Shown: positions 41,433 through 48,777 of the stretch, piece after piece
Position numbering within the stretch: position 1 is the first letter of the stretch
Layout: every line of letters starts with the position of its first letter
Origin: Micromonospora cathayae
GTDB lineage: Bacteria > Actinomycetota > Actinomycetes > Mycobacteriales > Micromonosporaceae
Direction of reading: 5' to 3'
DNA: 64,000 bases
Assembly (NCBI RefSeq): GCF_028993575.1
Contig: NZ_CP118615.1
Location: 2,728,001 to 2,792,000, forward strand
Notes under the pieces: generated by a model
The model's input: only the letters and a program-made list of their open reading frames with translations
Database searches by the model: none
What the model was told of the DNA's origin: nothing
Translations under genes and position numbers: made by a program

Positions 41433-41433
41433 C

Positions 41434-41697
41434 TCAGGCCACCTGGTCCCGGACCGGCTCGCGGTCCTCGACGAGGTCTTCGACCGTGACGCCGAGCCGA
41501 CGGGCGATCCGAACGGCCACCGGAAGGCTGGGCAGGATCTTCTGGGCCATCCAGCGGTCGAAGACTGACCGGTGGACGCCGAGAAAGTCGGCAGCGGCGG
41601 TCTTGCCGGTGACGCCCTTGTCGGCGAGGAGCTGAGTGATTCGGGTGCGGTTCAACTTCACGTCTGTCGCATCGGAGCGACCGCTGTTCGCATCCAT
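41434..41697 (-). CDS. Cro-like or second HTH regulator
   Basis: 87 residues from the ATG at 41697: KLNRTRITQLLADKGVTGKT, AAADFLGVHRSVFDRWMAQK then RIARRLGVTVEDLVEDRE, an HTH. It is divergent from the repressor gene across 226 bp holding palindromic operators, the layout of a lysogeny switch. It heads the leftward early operon. Confidence 0.7.
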   Translation of the reverse strand: MDANSGRSDATDVKLNRTRITQLLADKGVTGKTAAADFLGVHRSVFDRWMAQKILPSLPVAVRIARRLGVTVEDLVEDREPVRDQVA

Positions 41698-41711
41698 GCG
41701 ACGACTGTAGC

Positions 41712-41908
41712 TGTCGCAATCGTGCGACACAAGGGGGACGGGCAGGGCGTTTCTCGTGACCGTTCGGTCATCTATCGTTGCGACTATGCGACGTGACAAC
41801 GGGGTGACGGCCCCTGCCCGCCATGCTCCTGGAGCTGAAAGAGTGTCGCGCCCGCGCGACAAGCTGACGGCCCGCGCAACCGAGTTGATGCGTCGCACCC
41901 TTGCGACG
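41712..41908. promoter_or_regulatory. lysogeny-switch operators, TGTCGCA-N4-TGCGACA type
   Basis: Three 18-bp palindromes of one geometry lie at 41712-41729 (TGTCGCA-ATCG-TGCGACA), 41844-41861 (TGTCGCG-CCCG-CGCGACA) and 41891-41908 (CGTCGCA-CCCT-TGCGACG). TGCGAC half-sites also occur in tandem at 41779-41784 and 41787-41792. The third palindrome ends just before a TACCGT -10 (41912-41917), 7 nt from the repressor ATG, so the repressor mRNA is probably leaderless and autoregulated. Confidence 0.7.
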
Positions 41909-41923
41909 CCTTACCGTGTCCCC

Positions 41924-42328
41924 ATGACCGAACCGGCAGCCGAACCTGGGCGCTCCTCCTGGGCCCGCTACCTGCAAGAGGTGGCGGATAGACCCGGATG
42001 GAGCGTCACACGCCTGGCCAACGAGGCAGGCGTCCACCGATCCACCATCTACCGCTGGATCAAGGGCGACACCCGAGGCACCACCGTCGAGCTGGCCACG
42101 CAGATTGCCGCCGCCGCCGGTGACCCACCCTCGGTGGCGCTCGCTGCCGCTGCCGACGTCCTTGGGCGAACCGACCCCGACGGCACCGAGGTGGCGATGG
42201 TCATGGCCTCCGATCTCCCCGACCACGTCAAGGCCGAGCTTGTGGAGGAGCTCCGCCGCATGGCCCGCGCCGATGCCGACCGCCGCCGCGCCTTCGTCGA
42301 CTCGTTCATCCGGTTGCGGCACGCCTGA
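41924..42328 (+). CDS. XRE-family phage repressor
   Basis: 134 residues from the ATG at 41924, chosen for the leaderless -10; longer in-frame starts would overlap the operators. HTH: RPGWSVTRLANEAGVHRSTIYRWIKG; the C-terminal part is helical (DLPDHVKAELVEELRRMARA). No LexA-like protease is visible, so inactivation must differ from lambda CI. It lies directly upstream of the integrase on the same strand. Confidence 0.75.
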   Translation: MTEPAAEPGRSSWARYLQEVADRPGWSVTRLANEAGVHRSTIYRWIKGDTRGTTVELATQIAAAAGDPPSVALAAAADVLGRTDPDGTEVAMVMASDLPDHVKAELVEELRRMARADADRRRAFVDSFIRLRHA

Positions 42329-42330
42329 TC

Positions 42331-43500
42331 GTGTGGGTTGAGAAGCACGGCCCGACCTACCGCATCCGAGACAGGGTCGGGGACAAGAAGATCACCGTCG
42401 CGGACGGGTACCACAACAAGACCGCAGCCAAGAAGGCGATGACGGCGCTCGCCGGTGACCAGGTGCGTGGGGACCTGGTCATGCCGTCGGCGGGGGAGAA
42501 GCTGCTCGGCGACTGGGCGCGCGACTGGTGGGAGGCCCGCAAGTCCGGGCTGTCCCCGAACACGCAGCGCTCGGAGTGGAGCAGGATTCAGACGCACATC
42601 CTGCCGGCGCTCGGCGACCAGGCGGTGGGGGACATCAGGCCGCTGCACGTGCAGCGGTGGGTGTCCGAGCTGGGCAAGAAGCGGTCAGCGAAGACCGTCG
42701 CCAACGTGCACGGCGTCCTGAACTCCATCATGGCCGGGGCGGTCGCCCAGCGGCTGATCCGGGCGAACCCGTGCGCCGGGACGAAGCTGCCGCGGGGAAT
42801 GGCCGCCGAGATGCGGTTCCTCACCGAGCCGGAGGCCGGTCGGCTGCTGGCCGCGCTGCCGGAGCACTACCGGCCGCTGTACCTCACCGCGCTCGGCACC
42901 GGGCTGCGGTGGGGTGAGCTGGCCGGTCTGCGGGCGGGTCGGGTGGATGTGCTCGCGGGGACGCTGCGCGTCGAGGAGACGTTGTCGGAGCTGCCCGGAT
43001 CGGGCGAGCTGGTGTTCGGTCCGCCGAAGACCAGCGGGAGCCGGCGGACGGTGACGCTGCCGTCGGAGGTGCGGCAGGCCCTCGTCGGCCTGGTCGCCGA
43101 CCGCAAGCCGGCTGAACTGGTGTTCCTCACGGCGACGGGGCAGCCGTTGCGGATCCGGAACTTCCGCCGGATCTGGCTGGCCGCGACCGAGCGAGCCGGC
43201 GTCGGCGGAATCCGCTTTCACGACCTGCGGCACACGCACGTGGCGTGGCTGCTGTCCGCGCCGGAGCCACCCAACCTGACGGCCATCCAGCGGCGGCTCG
43301 GGCACGCCTCGATCTCGATCACGTCCGACCGCTACGGGCATCTGCTGCCGGCCGTCGACGAGCGGATCAGCAAGGCCCTCGACGTCGCGCTACCCCGCTC
43401 CGACTGGGGGCAGGGTGGGGGCACCGGCCGAACGGAGCCCACCGACAACGACCGGCAACCACCGGCATCTAGCACAGCGAACGAGATCACGAACTCTTGA
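42331..43500 (+). CDS. int: tyrosine site-specific integrase
   Basis: 389 residues. N-terminal arm-binding domain, core-binding domain (residues about 55-150) and catalytic domain with R193 (GLRWGELAGL), K233 (PPKTSGSRR), H297 and R300 (HDLRHTH), H325 (LGHAS) and Y335 (SDRYGH). It starts with a GTG 3 nt after the repressor stop, and its stop lies 18 bp before attR. It should recombine the tRNA-His att core. Confidence 0.9.
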   Translation: MWVEKHGPTYRIRDRVGDKKITVADGYHNKTAAKKAMTALAGDQVRGDLVMPSAGEKLLGDWARDWWEARKSGLSPNTQRSEWSRIQTHILPALGDQAVGDIRPLHVQRWVSELGKKRSAKTVANVHGVLNSIMAGAVAQRLIRANPCAGTKLPRGMAAEMRFLTEPEAGRLLAALPEHYRPLYLTALGTGLRWGELAGLRAGRVDVLAGTLRVEETLSELPGSGELVFGPPKTSGSRRTVTLPSEVRQALVGLVADRKPAELVFLTATGQPLRIRNFRRIWLAATERAGVGGIRFHDLRHTHVAWLLSAPEPPNLTAIQRRLGHASISITSDRYGHLLPAVDERISKALDVALPRSDWGQGGGTGRTEPTDNDRQPPASSTANEITNS

Positions 43501-43518
43501 CCTTGGCGGGGCGGCGGT

Positions 43519-43541
43519 TTCAAATCCCATCAGTCACCCCA
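43519..43541 (+). other. attR core and tRNA-His 3' end
   Basis: TTCAAATCCCATCAG (core) continues as TCAC-C-CCA, giving the acceptor CAGTCAC, discriminator C and CCA of tRNA-His. The end of the chromosomal tRNA gene thus lies to the right of the prophage, and the 5' part to the left (94-157). Confidence 0.75.
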
Positions 43542-43546
43542 GTCGA

Positions 43547-43574
43547 CGAGCCCTCTCCCGCAGGAGAGGGCTCG
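43547..43574 (+). terminator. terminator after tRNA-His / integrase
   Basis: CGAGCCCTCTC (43547-43557) pairs with GAGAGGGCTCG (43564-43574), followed by CTGCTTTTCC. It probably ended the tRNA-His transcript and now serves the integrase. Confidence 0.7.
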
Positions 43575-43667
43575 CTGCTTTTCCGGTCCCGGAACCCGGC
43601 GAATTTCAGCGAGTTTCGTCGATGTCGTGGAGCGCACGTGAGGTTCCCGGCCGGTAACGTGCGTAGC

Positions 43668-44003
43668 ATGACTACTGTTACGCCTCGACAGGCACCGATA
43701 ATGGTGACCCTGGCCGCCGTGGTGGTCCTGATCGTCGGGATCCAGGCCATCATCCGGATGTACAACACCTTCGACGGCGGCGCGGTCGGCGTGATCGCCG
43801 CCCTGATCGGCGTGGTGCTCTACCTCGCCGTCGCGTACGGGCTCTGGAAGGGCAACAAGATCGCCTGGATCCTCGCCCTGATCGGTGGCGCGCTCGCCCT
43901 GCTCAGCGTCTTCAGCGGAGACTGGCTGTCGTTCGTCACCGGGATCGTGCTGCTCGTCCTGCTGCTGCTTCCGCAGTCCCGCGCGTGGTTCAACCGGTCC
44001 TGA
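43668..44003 (+). CDS. small polytopic membrane protein
   Basis: 111 residues, nearly all hydrophobic, with four membrane segments (MVTLAAVVVLIVGIQAIIRM, VGVIAALIGVVLYLAVAYGL, AWILALIGGALALLSVF, VTGIVLLVLLLLP). No family assigned. It is the first chromosomal gene after the prophage. Confidence 0.6.
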   Translation: MTTVTPRQAPIMVTLAAVVVLIVGIQAIIRMYNTFDGGAVGVIAALIGVVLYLAVAYGLWKGNKIAWILALIGGALALLSVFSGDWLSFVTGIVLLVLLLLPQSRAWFNRS

Positions 44004-44062
44004 CCCGAAACCCGTCCCGGTGTGCTCCGGGCCACCGAGGCCGACCGGGACGGCGCGGAAAC

Positions 44063-44101
44063 GGCTGGGACGACCCGCGTACGCCACGGGCCGTCCCAGC
44101 C
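44063..44101. terminator. bidirectional terminator
   Basis: GGCTGGGACG (44063-44072) pairs with CGTCCCAGCC (44092-44101). It lies between the converging membrane-protein and L,D-transpeptidase genes. Confidence 0.65.
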
Positions 44102-44120
44102 ATCGATCAGTGGTCGGCGC

Positions 44121-45404
44121 TCACCCGGTGACGGACGGGCTGGCCTCCGGGGCGGCAGACTCCGCCGCCGCCGGCTCGTACGGCAGGGCGCTGCCCTTGA
44201 CGTACTCTTCCCAGCTCATGTTCCAGTCCGTCCAGCCGTTGCCGTTCTGGAGCTTGCGCTCGGTGCCCTTGACCGTGATCGGGTCACCGATCCTGGTCTG
44301 GTTGAACAGCCACTCGCCTTCCTTCATCGAGACGTTCACGCAGCCGTGCGAGACGTTGACCCGCCCCTGCTGTCCCTCCGACCAGGGTGCGGCGTGGATG
44401 AACTCGCCGCCCCAGGTGAGTCGCTGCGCGAAGTCGATGTCGGTGCGGTAGCCGTCCTCCGGGCCGAGCTCGTCGAAGGTGTCGAAGACCGTCTCCTTCA
44501 ACTTCTCGATCACCACCATGGTGCCGCTGGACGACGGGGTGCTCTTCTTGCCGAGGCTGACCGGGATGGTCCTGATCACCTTGCCGTCCCGGGTGACCGT
44601 CATCCGCTTGGTCTTGTTGTCCACCGTCATCACGGTGGCCGGACCGATCTTGATGTCCACGCTCAGGTCGGCGCGGCCGTACCAGCCGTCGCCCATCGGC
44701 AGGCCACCGGCCTGCACCCGGTACCGCACGGTGCTGCCGGCCTGCCAGAACTCCTTCGGCCGGTAGCGGACCTCGGTCGGGCTGACCCAGTGCCAGATGC
44801 CCTCCTGGGCCGACGTGGAGGTGACCGTCATCCGGCGCTGCACGTCGTCCCGGTAGTCCTCCGGGATCGCCCGGCCGAACTTCACGATCAGCGGCATGCC
44901 GACCCCGACCACCTGGTCGTCGCCGAGAAAACTGGTCACCCGGACCTGGTTGGCCGGCTTCGCCATGGTGGTGAAGTTGTGCGTCGCCGTCGTGGCCTTG
45001 CCGTCGCCCCCGGTCGCCGTGACGGTGGCGGTGTACGTGGTGCCGTACTGCAGGGCCCCGGACGGCAGCCAGGTCCTGCCGTCGGCGGCCATGGTGCCCT
45101 CGACCGTCGCGCCGGCCGCGTCCTTCAGCTCGACCGTGGTCTGCTGGGCCTGCTCGGCGGTGAAGGCGATCTCCGTCGAGGCGGGCACGTCCTTCGCGTC
45201 CGCCTGCGGCGTGGTGATCGTCACTGCCGCCTCGGCCGGCTTCTCGCCGGGATTCTCCCAGCCGGACGACTTGCCGTCGTCGCCGCCGGTACAAGCCGAG
45301 GTCAGCGCCAGTACGGCGGCGAGTGCCGCCGCCGCGAACGCGCCGCGCCGCCTGCCGCGCCGGACGCCCCTGCTCCGGATCAGCCGGTCCTGGTCAGCTC
45401 GCAT
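44121..45404 (-). CDS. L,D-transpeptidase lipoprotein
   Basis: 427 residues from the ATG at 45404. Lipobox LALTSAC ends the signal peptide. Two Ig-like domains (VTITTPQADAKDVPASTEIA; TVTSTSAQEGIWHWVSPTEV) precede a YkuD domain with IHAAPW and the catalytic SHGCVNVS (Cys nucleophile). It cross-links peptidoglycan by 3-3 bonds, as LdtMt2-type enzymes do. A similar enzyme (about 50 % alike by eye) is encoded upstream, 45846-47108. Confidence 0.9.
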   Translation of the reverse strand: MRADQDRLIRSRGVRRGRRRGAFAAAALAAVLALTSACTGGDDGKSSGWENPGEKPAEAAVTITTPQADAKDVPASTEIAFTAEQAQQTTVELKDAAGATVEGTMAADGRTWLPSGALQYGTTYTATVTATGGDGKATTATHNFTTMAKPANQVRVTSFLGDDQVVGVGMPLIVKFGRAIPEDYRDDVQRRMTVTSTSAQEGIWHWVSPTEVRYRPKEFWQAGSTVRYRVQAGGLPMGDGWYGRADLSVDIKIGPATVMTVDNKTKRMTVTRDGKVIRTIPVSLGKKSTPSSSGTMVVIEKLKETVFDTFDELGPEDGYRTDIDFAQRLTWGGEFIHAAPWSEGQQGRVNVSHGCVNVSMKEGEWLFNQTRIGDPITVKGTERKLQNGNGWTDWNMSWEEYVKGSALPYEPAAAESAAPEASPSVTG

Positions 45405-45533
45405 GATGTCCTCACAGTCGTGGTCCCCGACAACCATGGTCCCTCAAGGGACGCACGGGACCCGGTACCCGTTGCGGTGGGTGAAGAGAAACACCGTCCG
45501 AATATCGTGCCATACTGCTAAAATCGCCCACTT

Positions 45534-45826
45534 TCGTCGGAACTCCGACGCGCACCGTGGCGGATCCGGGGTCCCCGGCGAGTCGTGCGGCGTCGTGCGG
45601 CGTCGTGCGGCGTCGTGCGGCGTCGGAGTTCCGACGTGCCGTGCGCTGCCGCGGTTCCAGGCGCGCGCCGTGTGTGGAGCTGGTGTCCCGGGCGTGCGCC
45701 CTGTGGAGCTGGAGTTCCGGACGCGCACCCTGCGGCAGCCGTGGTCTCGGACGCGCGGTGCGGGAGCCGGGGTCCGGCGCGCGCCGTGCGGAAGCTGCGG
45801 TCCCGGCGCGCGCCGGGATCCCGGCG
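45534..45826. repeat. GC-rich minisatellite between the two L,D-transpeptidase genes
   Basis: Four tandem CGTCGTGCGG decamers (45581-45620, first with one change) are followed by about seven imperfect ~28-30-bp units with the theme TTCCGG-CGCGC-CCGTGCGG-AGCTG up to 45826. Two palindromes of the form CGTCGGA-NN-TCCGACG flank the decamers (near 45534-45550 and 45621-45636). No ORF here looks coding. The region also contains the promoter of the 44121-45404 gene. Confidence 0.75.
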
Positions 45827-45845
45827 GGAGTGATTCAGGCGGTTC

Positions 45846-47108
45846 TCAGCCGGCCAGCGCCGGACCGGCCCCGCCGTCGGGCACGGGCAACGCGCTGCCC
45901 TGGACGAACTCCGCCCAGCTCAGGTTCCACGCCGTCCAACCGTTGCCCGCCGCGAGCTTGCGTTCCGTGCCGGTGATCGTGATCGGGTCACCGATCATGG
46001 TCTTGTTGAACAGCCAGCGGGCGTTGTCGGTGGCGACGTTCACGCAGCCGTGCGAGACGTTGCGCCGCCCCTGGTGCTGCACCGACCACGGGGCCGCGTG
46101 GATGTACTCGCCACCCCAGGTCAGCCGCTGGGCGAACTCGATGTCGGTGACGTACCGGTTGGCCGGGTTCGGGTCGTCCCGGGTGTCGAAGACGGTCGCC
46201 GCCTGCTTCTCCATCACCACCATGGTGCCGCTGGAGGAGGGCGTCGACTTCTTGCCCAGGCTCACCGGCATGGTCCGGGTCACCTGGCCGTTCTCGATCA
46301 CCGTCATCTGCTTGGTGGCGTTGTCCACCTTCATCTCGAAGGACCGACCGATCTTCCCGGTGGCCTTCCGGTCGACGTTGCCGTACTTGCCGTTGCTCAG
46401 CGGGATGCCGGCCAGGGCGATCCGGACCGAGATCGTGGTCCCCGGCTGCCAGTACTCCGGCCCCCGGTAGTACGCCTGCGTACCGTTGTCGACCCAGTGC
46501 CAGGCACCCGGCTGCGGCGGGTCGGTCTTGACGAACATCCGCCGCTGCACCGCAGCCCGGTCCTTCTTGGGAATACCCGGGGAGAACTCGGTGACCACCG
46601 GCATCGCCACGCCGTACGTCTTGTCGTCGAACAGGTAGAGCCCGGAGCCGATGGTCGACGACGGCTTGCGCATCGTGGTGAAGCTGCTGGTGCCGGTACC
46701 CGTTGCGGAGGTGACCGTGGCGGTGTACTTCGTGGCGTACTTCAACGGGGCGGCCGGCACCCATGACGAACCGTCGGTCCGCAGCGCCCCCTGGACCCGC
46801 TCACCGCCGGCGGCGGTGAGCGCCACCTCGGTAATCTTGACGCCGGGATCCGACGCGGCGATCTCCGCGCTCACCGGCTGGTTCTTCGACCCGTCGGCCG
46901 GGCTGACCGTCACGGTCGCCCCACCCGCGGCCGGCGAGTTCGGCTGCTCGTCACCCACCGGAGCAGCGACCCCCGTCTCGGGTGCGCCCGACGGACCTCC
47001 CCCCACGAACGACGGCGTCTTCTCGTCGGGGCCACACCCCGTCAGTGCCAATGACGCTGTCAGAGCCAGGACGCCCACCATCGCCCCGGCCCGCGCGAAC
47101 CTGCCCAT
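45846..47108 (-). CDS. L,D-transpeptidase lipoprotein, second paralogue
   Basis: 420 residues from the ATG at 47108 (GAGGTGGGG upstream). Lipobox LALTGC, Ser/Pro spacer, two Ig-like domains (VTVSPADGSKNQPVSAEIAA; RMFVKTDPPQPGAWHWVDNG) and a YkuD domain with IHAAPWS and SHGCVNVATDN. Same function as its neighbour; the pair probably arose by duplication and serves 3-3 cross-linking under different conditions. Confidence 0.9.
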   Translation of the reverse strand: MGRFARAGAMVGVLALTASLALTGCGPDEKTPSFVGGGPSGAPETGVAAPVGDEQPNSPAAGGATVTVSPADGSKNQPVSAEIAASDPGVKITEVALTAAGGERVQGALRTDGSSWVPAAPLKYATKYTATVTSATGTGTSSFTTMRKPSSTIGSGLYLFDDKTYGVAMPVVTEFSPGIPKKDRAAVQRRMFVKTDPPQPGAWHWVDNGTQAYYRGPEYWQPGTTISVRIALAGIPLSNGKYGNVDRKATGKIGRSFEMKVDNATKQMTVIENGQVTRTMPVSLGKKSTPSSSGTMVVMEKQAATVFDTRDDPNPANRYVTDIEFAQRLTWGGEYIHAAPWSVQHQGRRNVSHGCVNVATDNARWLFNKTMIGDPITITGTERKLAAGNGWTAWNLSWAEFVQGSALPVPDGGAGPALAG

Positions 47109-47296
47109 CCCCACCTCGGTTTCTCGCGTGCCTGGCCGACATCGTGCCGTATGGCCGCTCGCGTCCGGTCCCCGGCCGGTCGATTCTCGGGCCTTTTGCC
47201 CCGTTTCAGCCCTTAATCTCGTCCAAAGAGGTGAGGAGGGGATCGGATTGGAACCCTCCTCAGACACCGTGCTAAGGTTCTCTCCGTTGCCAACGA

Positions 47297-47372
47297 GCGC
47301 CGCTAGCTCAACTGGCAGAGCAGCGGACTCTTAATCCGCGGGTTCGGGGTTCGAGTCCCTGGCGGCGCACCA
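47297..47372 (+). tRNA. tRNA-Lys(CUU)
   Basis: 76 nt with CCA encoded. Acceptor GCGCCGC pairs with GCGGCGC, D arm TAGCTCAACTGGCAGAGC, anticodon stem GCGGA/TCCGC around loop CTCTTAA (anticodon CTT), T arm CGGGG-TTCGAGT-CCCTG. Complete. Its 3' half from the anticodon loop is repeated at 62170-62214. Confidence 0.95.
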
Positions 47373-47377
47373 GCAGC

Positions 47378-47419
47378 AAGGCTCTGACCTGGGGTTACTC
47401 CCCGGGTCGGAGCCTTTCT
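47378..47419 (+). terminator. tRNA-Lys terminator
   Basis: AAGGCTC...GGGG pairs with CCCC...GAGCCTT followed by T residues. The same hairpin occurs after the second tRNA fragment (62220-62258). Confidence 0.7.
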
Positions 47420-47538
47420 CGTTTCCCCGTCGGTGGTCCGGTGCTCGGTGGGTGCTCGGGAGCCGCTGGACGGTTCCGGCTTCCGGTGGACGGGTGGCAT
47501 GGCGGTGGACGTCCGGGCCGGTTCGGTGAGGGGGTCTG

Positions 47539-48198
47539 GTGTCGGTGCCGGTGGTGATTCCGGACGGGATTCGGGCTGACGTGGAGACGTTGTGGCGTTA
47601 CCACGATCTGGGTCACGAGCTGCGCCCCTGTGATGTGGGCATCGGGCTCGGCAGCCACGACCTCGGTGTGGCGGTGGTCGCGACCCGCCTGTTCCACGAG
47701 GGCCTGTTCCCGTGGATCGCGTTCACCGGCGCGAACGCTCCAACCACTGTCGAGCGGTTCCCGCGTGGCGAGGCGGTGCACTACCGGGAGTACGCGGTCG
47801 AGCATGGTGTGCCGGCGGAGGCGATCCTCGTGGAGCCTCGGGCGACGAACACGGCGGAGAACCTCGACTACTCGCGTCGGCTGTTGGCGGAACGCCGGAT
47901 CCAGGTTCGTTCGGTGTTGCTCATGTCCCGTCCATACCAGCAACGTCGGGCCTACGCCACGTGCAGGCTGATGTGGCCGGAGGTCGACGTGGCGTGCGCG
48001 TCTAACCCGTTGGGGCTCGACGAGTACGTGCGCGGTATCGGTGACGTGCGGCGGGTGGTGGACATGCTGGTCGGGGATACGCAGCGGATCGAGGTGTATG
48101 CCGAGCGCGGGTTCGCTATCAGGCAGGAGGTGCCGGGCGAGGTGCGGGCGGCGTTCGACCGTCTGGTGGCGGAGGGCTACACGAGCCGGCTGATCTGA
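47539..48198 (+). CDS. YdcF/DUF218-family protein, island copy
   Basis: 219 residues from a GTG at 47539. DUF218 pattern: CDVGIGLGSHDLGVAVVATR, LFPWIAFTGANAPTT, AILVEPRATNTAENLDYSRR and VRSVLLMSRPYQQRRAY. ElyC/SanA/YdcF proteins are linked to envelope carbon metabolism; this soluble type may bind nucleotide cofactors. About 197 of 219 residues equal those of the gene at 62384-63043. Because it follows the intact tRNA (element side of the junction), it may have come with the island. Confidence 0.85.
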   Translation: MSVPVVIPDGIRADVETLWRYHDLGHELRPCDVGIGLGSHDLGVAVVATRLFHEGLFPWIAFTGANAPTTVERFPRGEAVHYREYAVEHGVPAEAILVEPRATNTAENLDYSRRLLAERRIQVRSVLLMSRPYQQRRAYATCRLMWPEVDVACASNPLGLDEYVRGIGDVRRVVDMLVGDTQRIEVYAERGFAIRQEVPGEVRAAFDRLVAEGYTSRLI

Positions 48199-48204
48199 GC
48201 CGGG

Positions 48205-48777
48205 CTACCGGTGTTGGGCCTGCGTCTGCGCTTCGTGGGCGTGTCTGGCGGCTGTCTCGAACGCTGTCGTCCAGGGGAAGACGCGCTGTCGGTCGTTGCC
48301 GCTGCCGGGTGGGTGTGGTTCCCACTTGTGTTCGGGGCCGAGTAGTACGTGGATTCCTTCGTCGCGGAGGTTGGCTACCGCCCGGCGGAAGGGGAGTCGG
48401 GTGGCGAGTGCGGCGTTGACGAACGGCACGACGACGGTGGGTATGTGTCGTCCGATGAGTTCGGAGACGGAGGTCATGGCGTAGTTGTCGGCGAGGCCGA
48501 GGGCGATCTTGTTGATGGAGTTGTAGGTCGCTGGTGCGATGACCACAGCGCTGGCGGCGGGAAGTGAGCGCCGGCCGCCAGGGGAGGCCCGGTAACTGGA
48601 TCGCACAGGGGTGCCCGCCAGTTCCTCGATGGCCGGTAGGTCGAGGAAGTCCAGGGCGCTGGGTGTGGCGGTGACCGCTGCCGTCCAGGACCGGTCCAGG
48701 GCGGTGCTGATCAATTTGGTCACGTCGGCGGCGGGGCCGGCGCCGCAGACGACGATCTGTAGGTGGCCGTTAGTCAC
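48205..48777 (-). CDS. HFCD-family flavoprotein (decarboxylase-like)
   Basis: 190 residues from a GTG at 48777 overlapping the regulator stop. LQIVVCGAGPAADVTKLIST, VTATPSALDFLDLPAIEELA, AVVIAPATYNSINKIALGLA and DNYAMTSVSELIG show the HFCD (EpiD/Dfp) flavin fold. Known members oxidatively decarboxylate C-terminal Cys of peptides or phosphopantothenoylcysteine. In actinomycetes this version is often paired with an XRE/TPR regulator, as here; its substrate is unknown. Confidence 0.75.
   Translation of the reverse strand: MTNGHLQIVVCGAGPAADVTKLISTALDRSWTAAVTATPSALDFLDLPAIEELAGTPVRSSYRASPGGRRSLPAASAVVIAPATYNSINKIALGLADNYAMTSVSELIGRHIPTVVVPFVNAALATRLPFRRAVANLRDEGIHVLLGPEHKWEPHPPGSGNDRQRVFPWTTAFETAARHAHEAQTQAQHR

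Larger units (their letters stand above)
139..43533. mobile_element. integrated prophage with an AICE-like transfer cassette, about 43.4 kb
   Basis: The element is bounded by a 15-bp direct repeat (TTCAAATCCCATCAG at 139-153 and 43519-43533) in tRNA-His sequence, with a tyrosine integrase gene ending 18 bp before the right copy. Inside are a siphovirus morphogenesis block (terminase to holin), a replication block, a lysogeny-control region and an AICE-type module (GntR regulator, TraB/FtsK, SpdB-like proteins). Almost all genes are on the minus strand. The exceptions are integrase, repressor, a four-gene rightward operon at 8.2-9.8 kb and two small ORFs. Several non-structural genes carry frameshifts, so the element may be defective. 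Confidence 0.85.

Noticed and set aside
45581..45826. CRISPR array between the L,D-transpeptidase genes
   Set aside because: Units are 10 bp or diverged ~29 bp without unique spacers and without cas genes; it is a minisatellite.
44121..47108. L,D-transpeptidases as phage lysis genes
   Set aside because: They lie beyond attR, have lipoprotein signal peptides and the usual Ig-YkuD layout of chromosomal enzymes.
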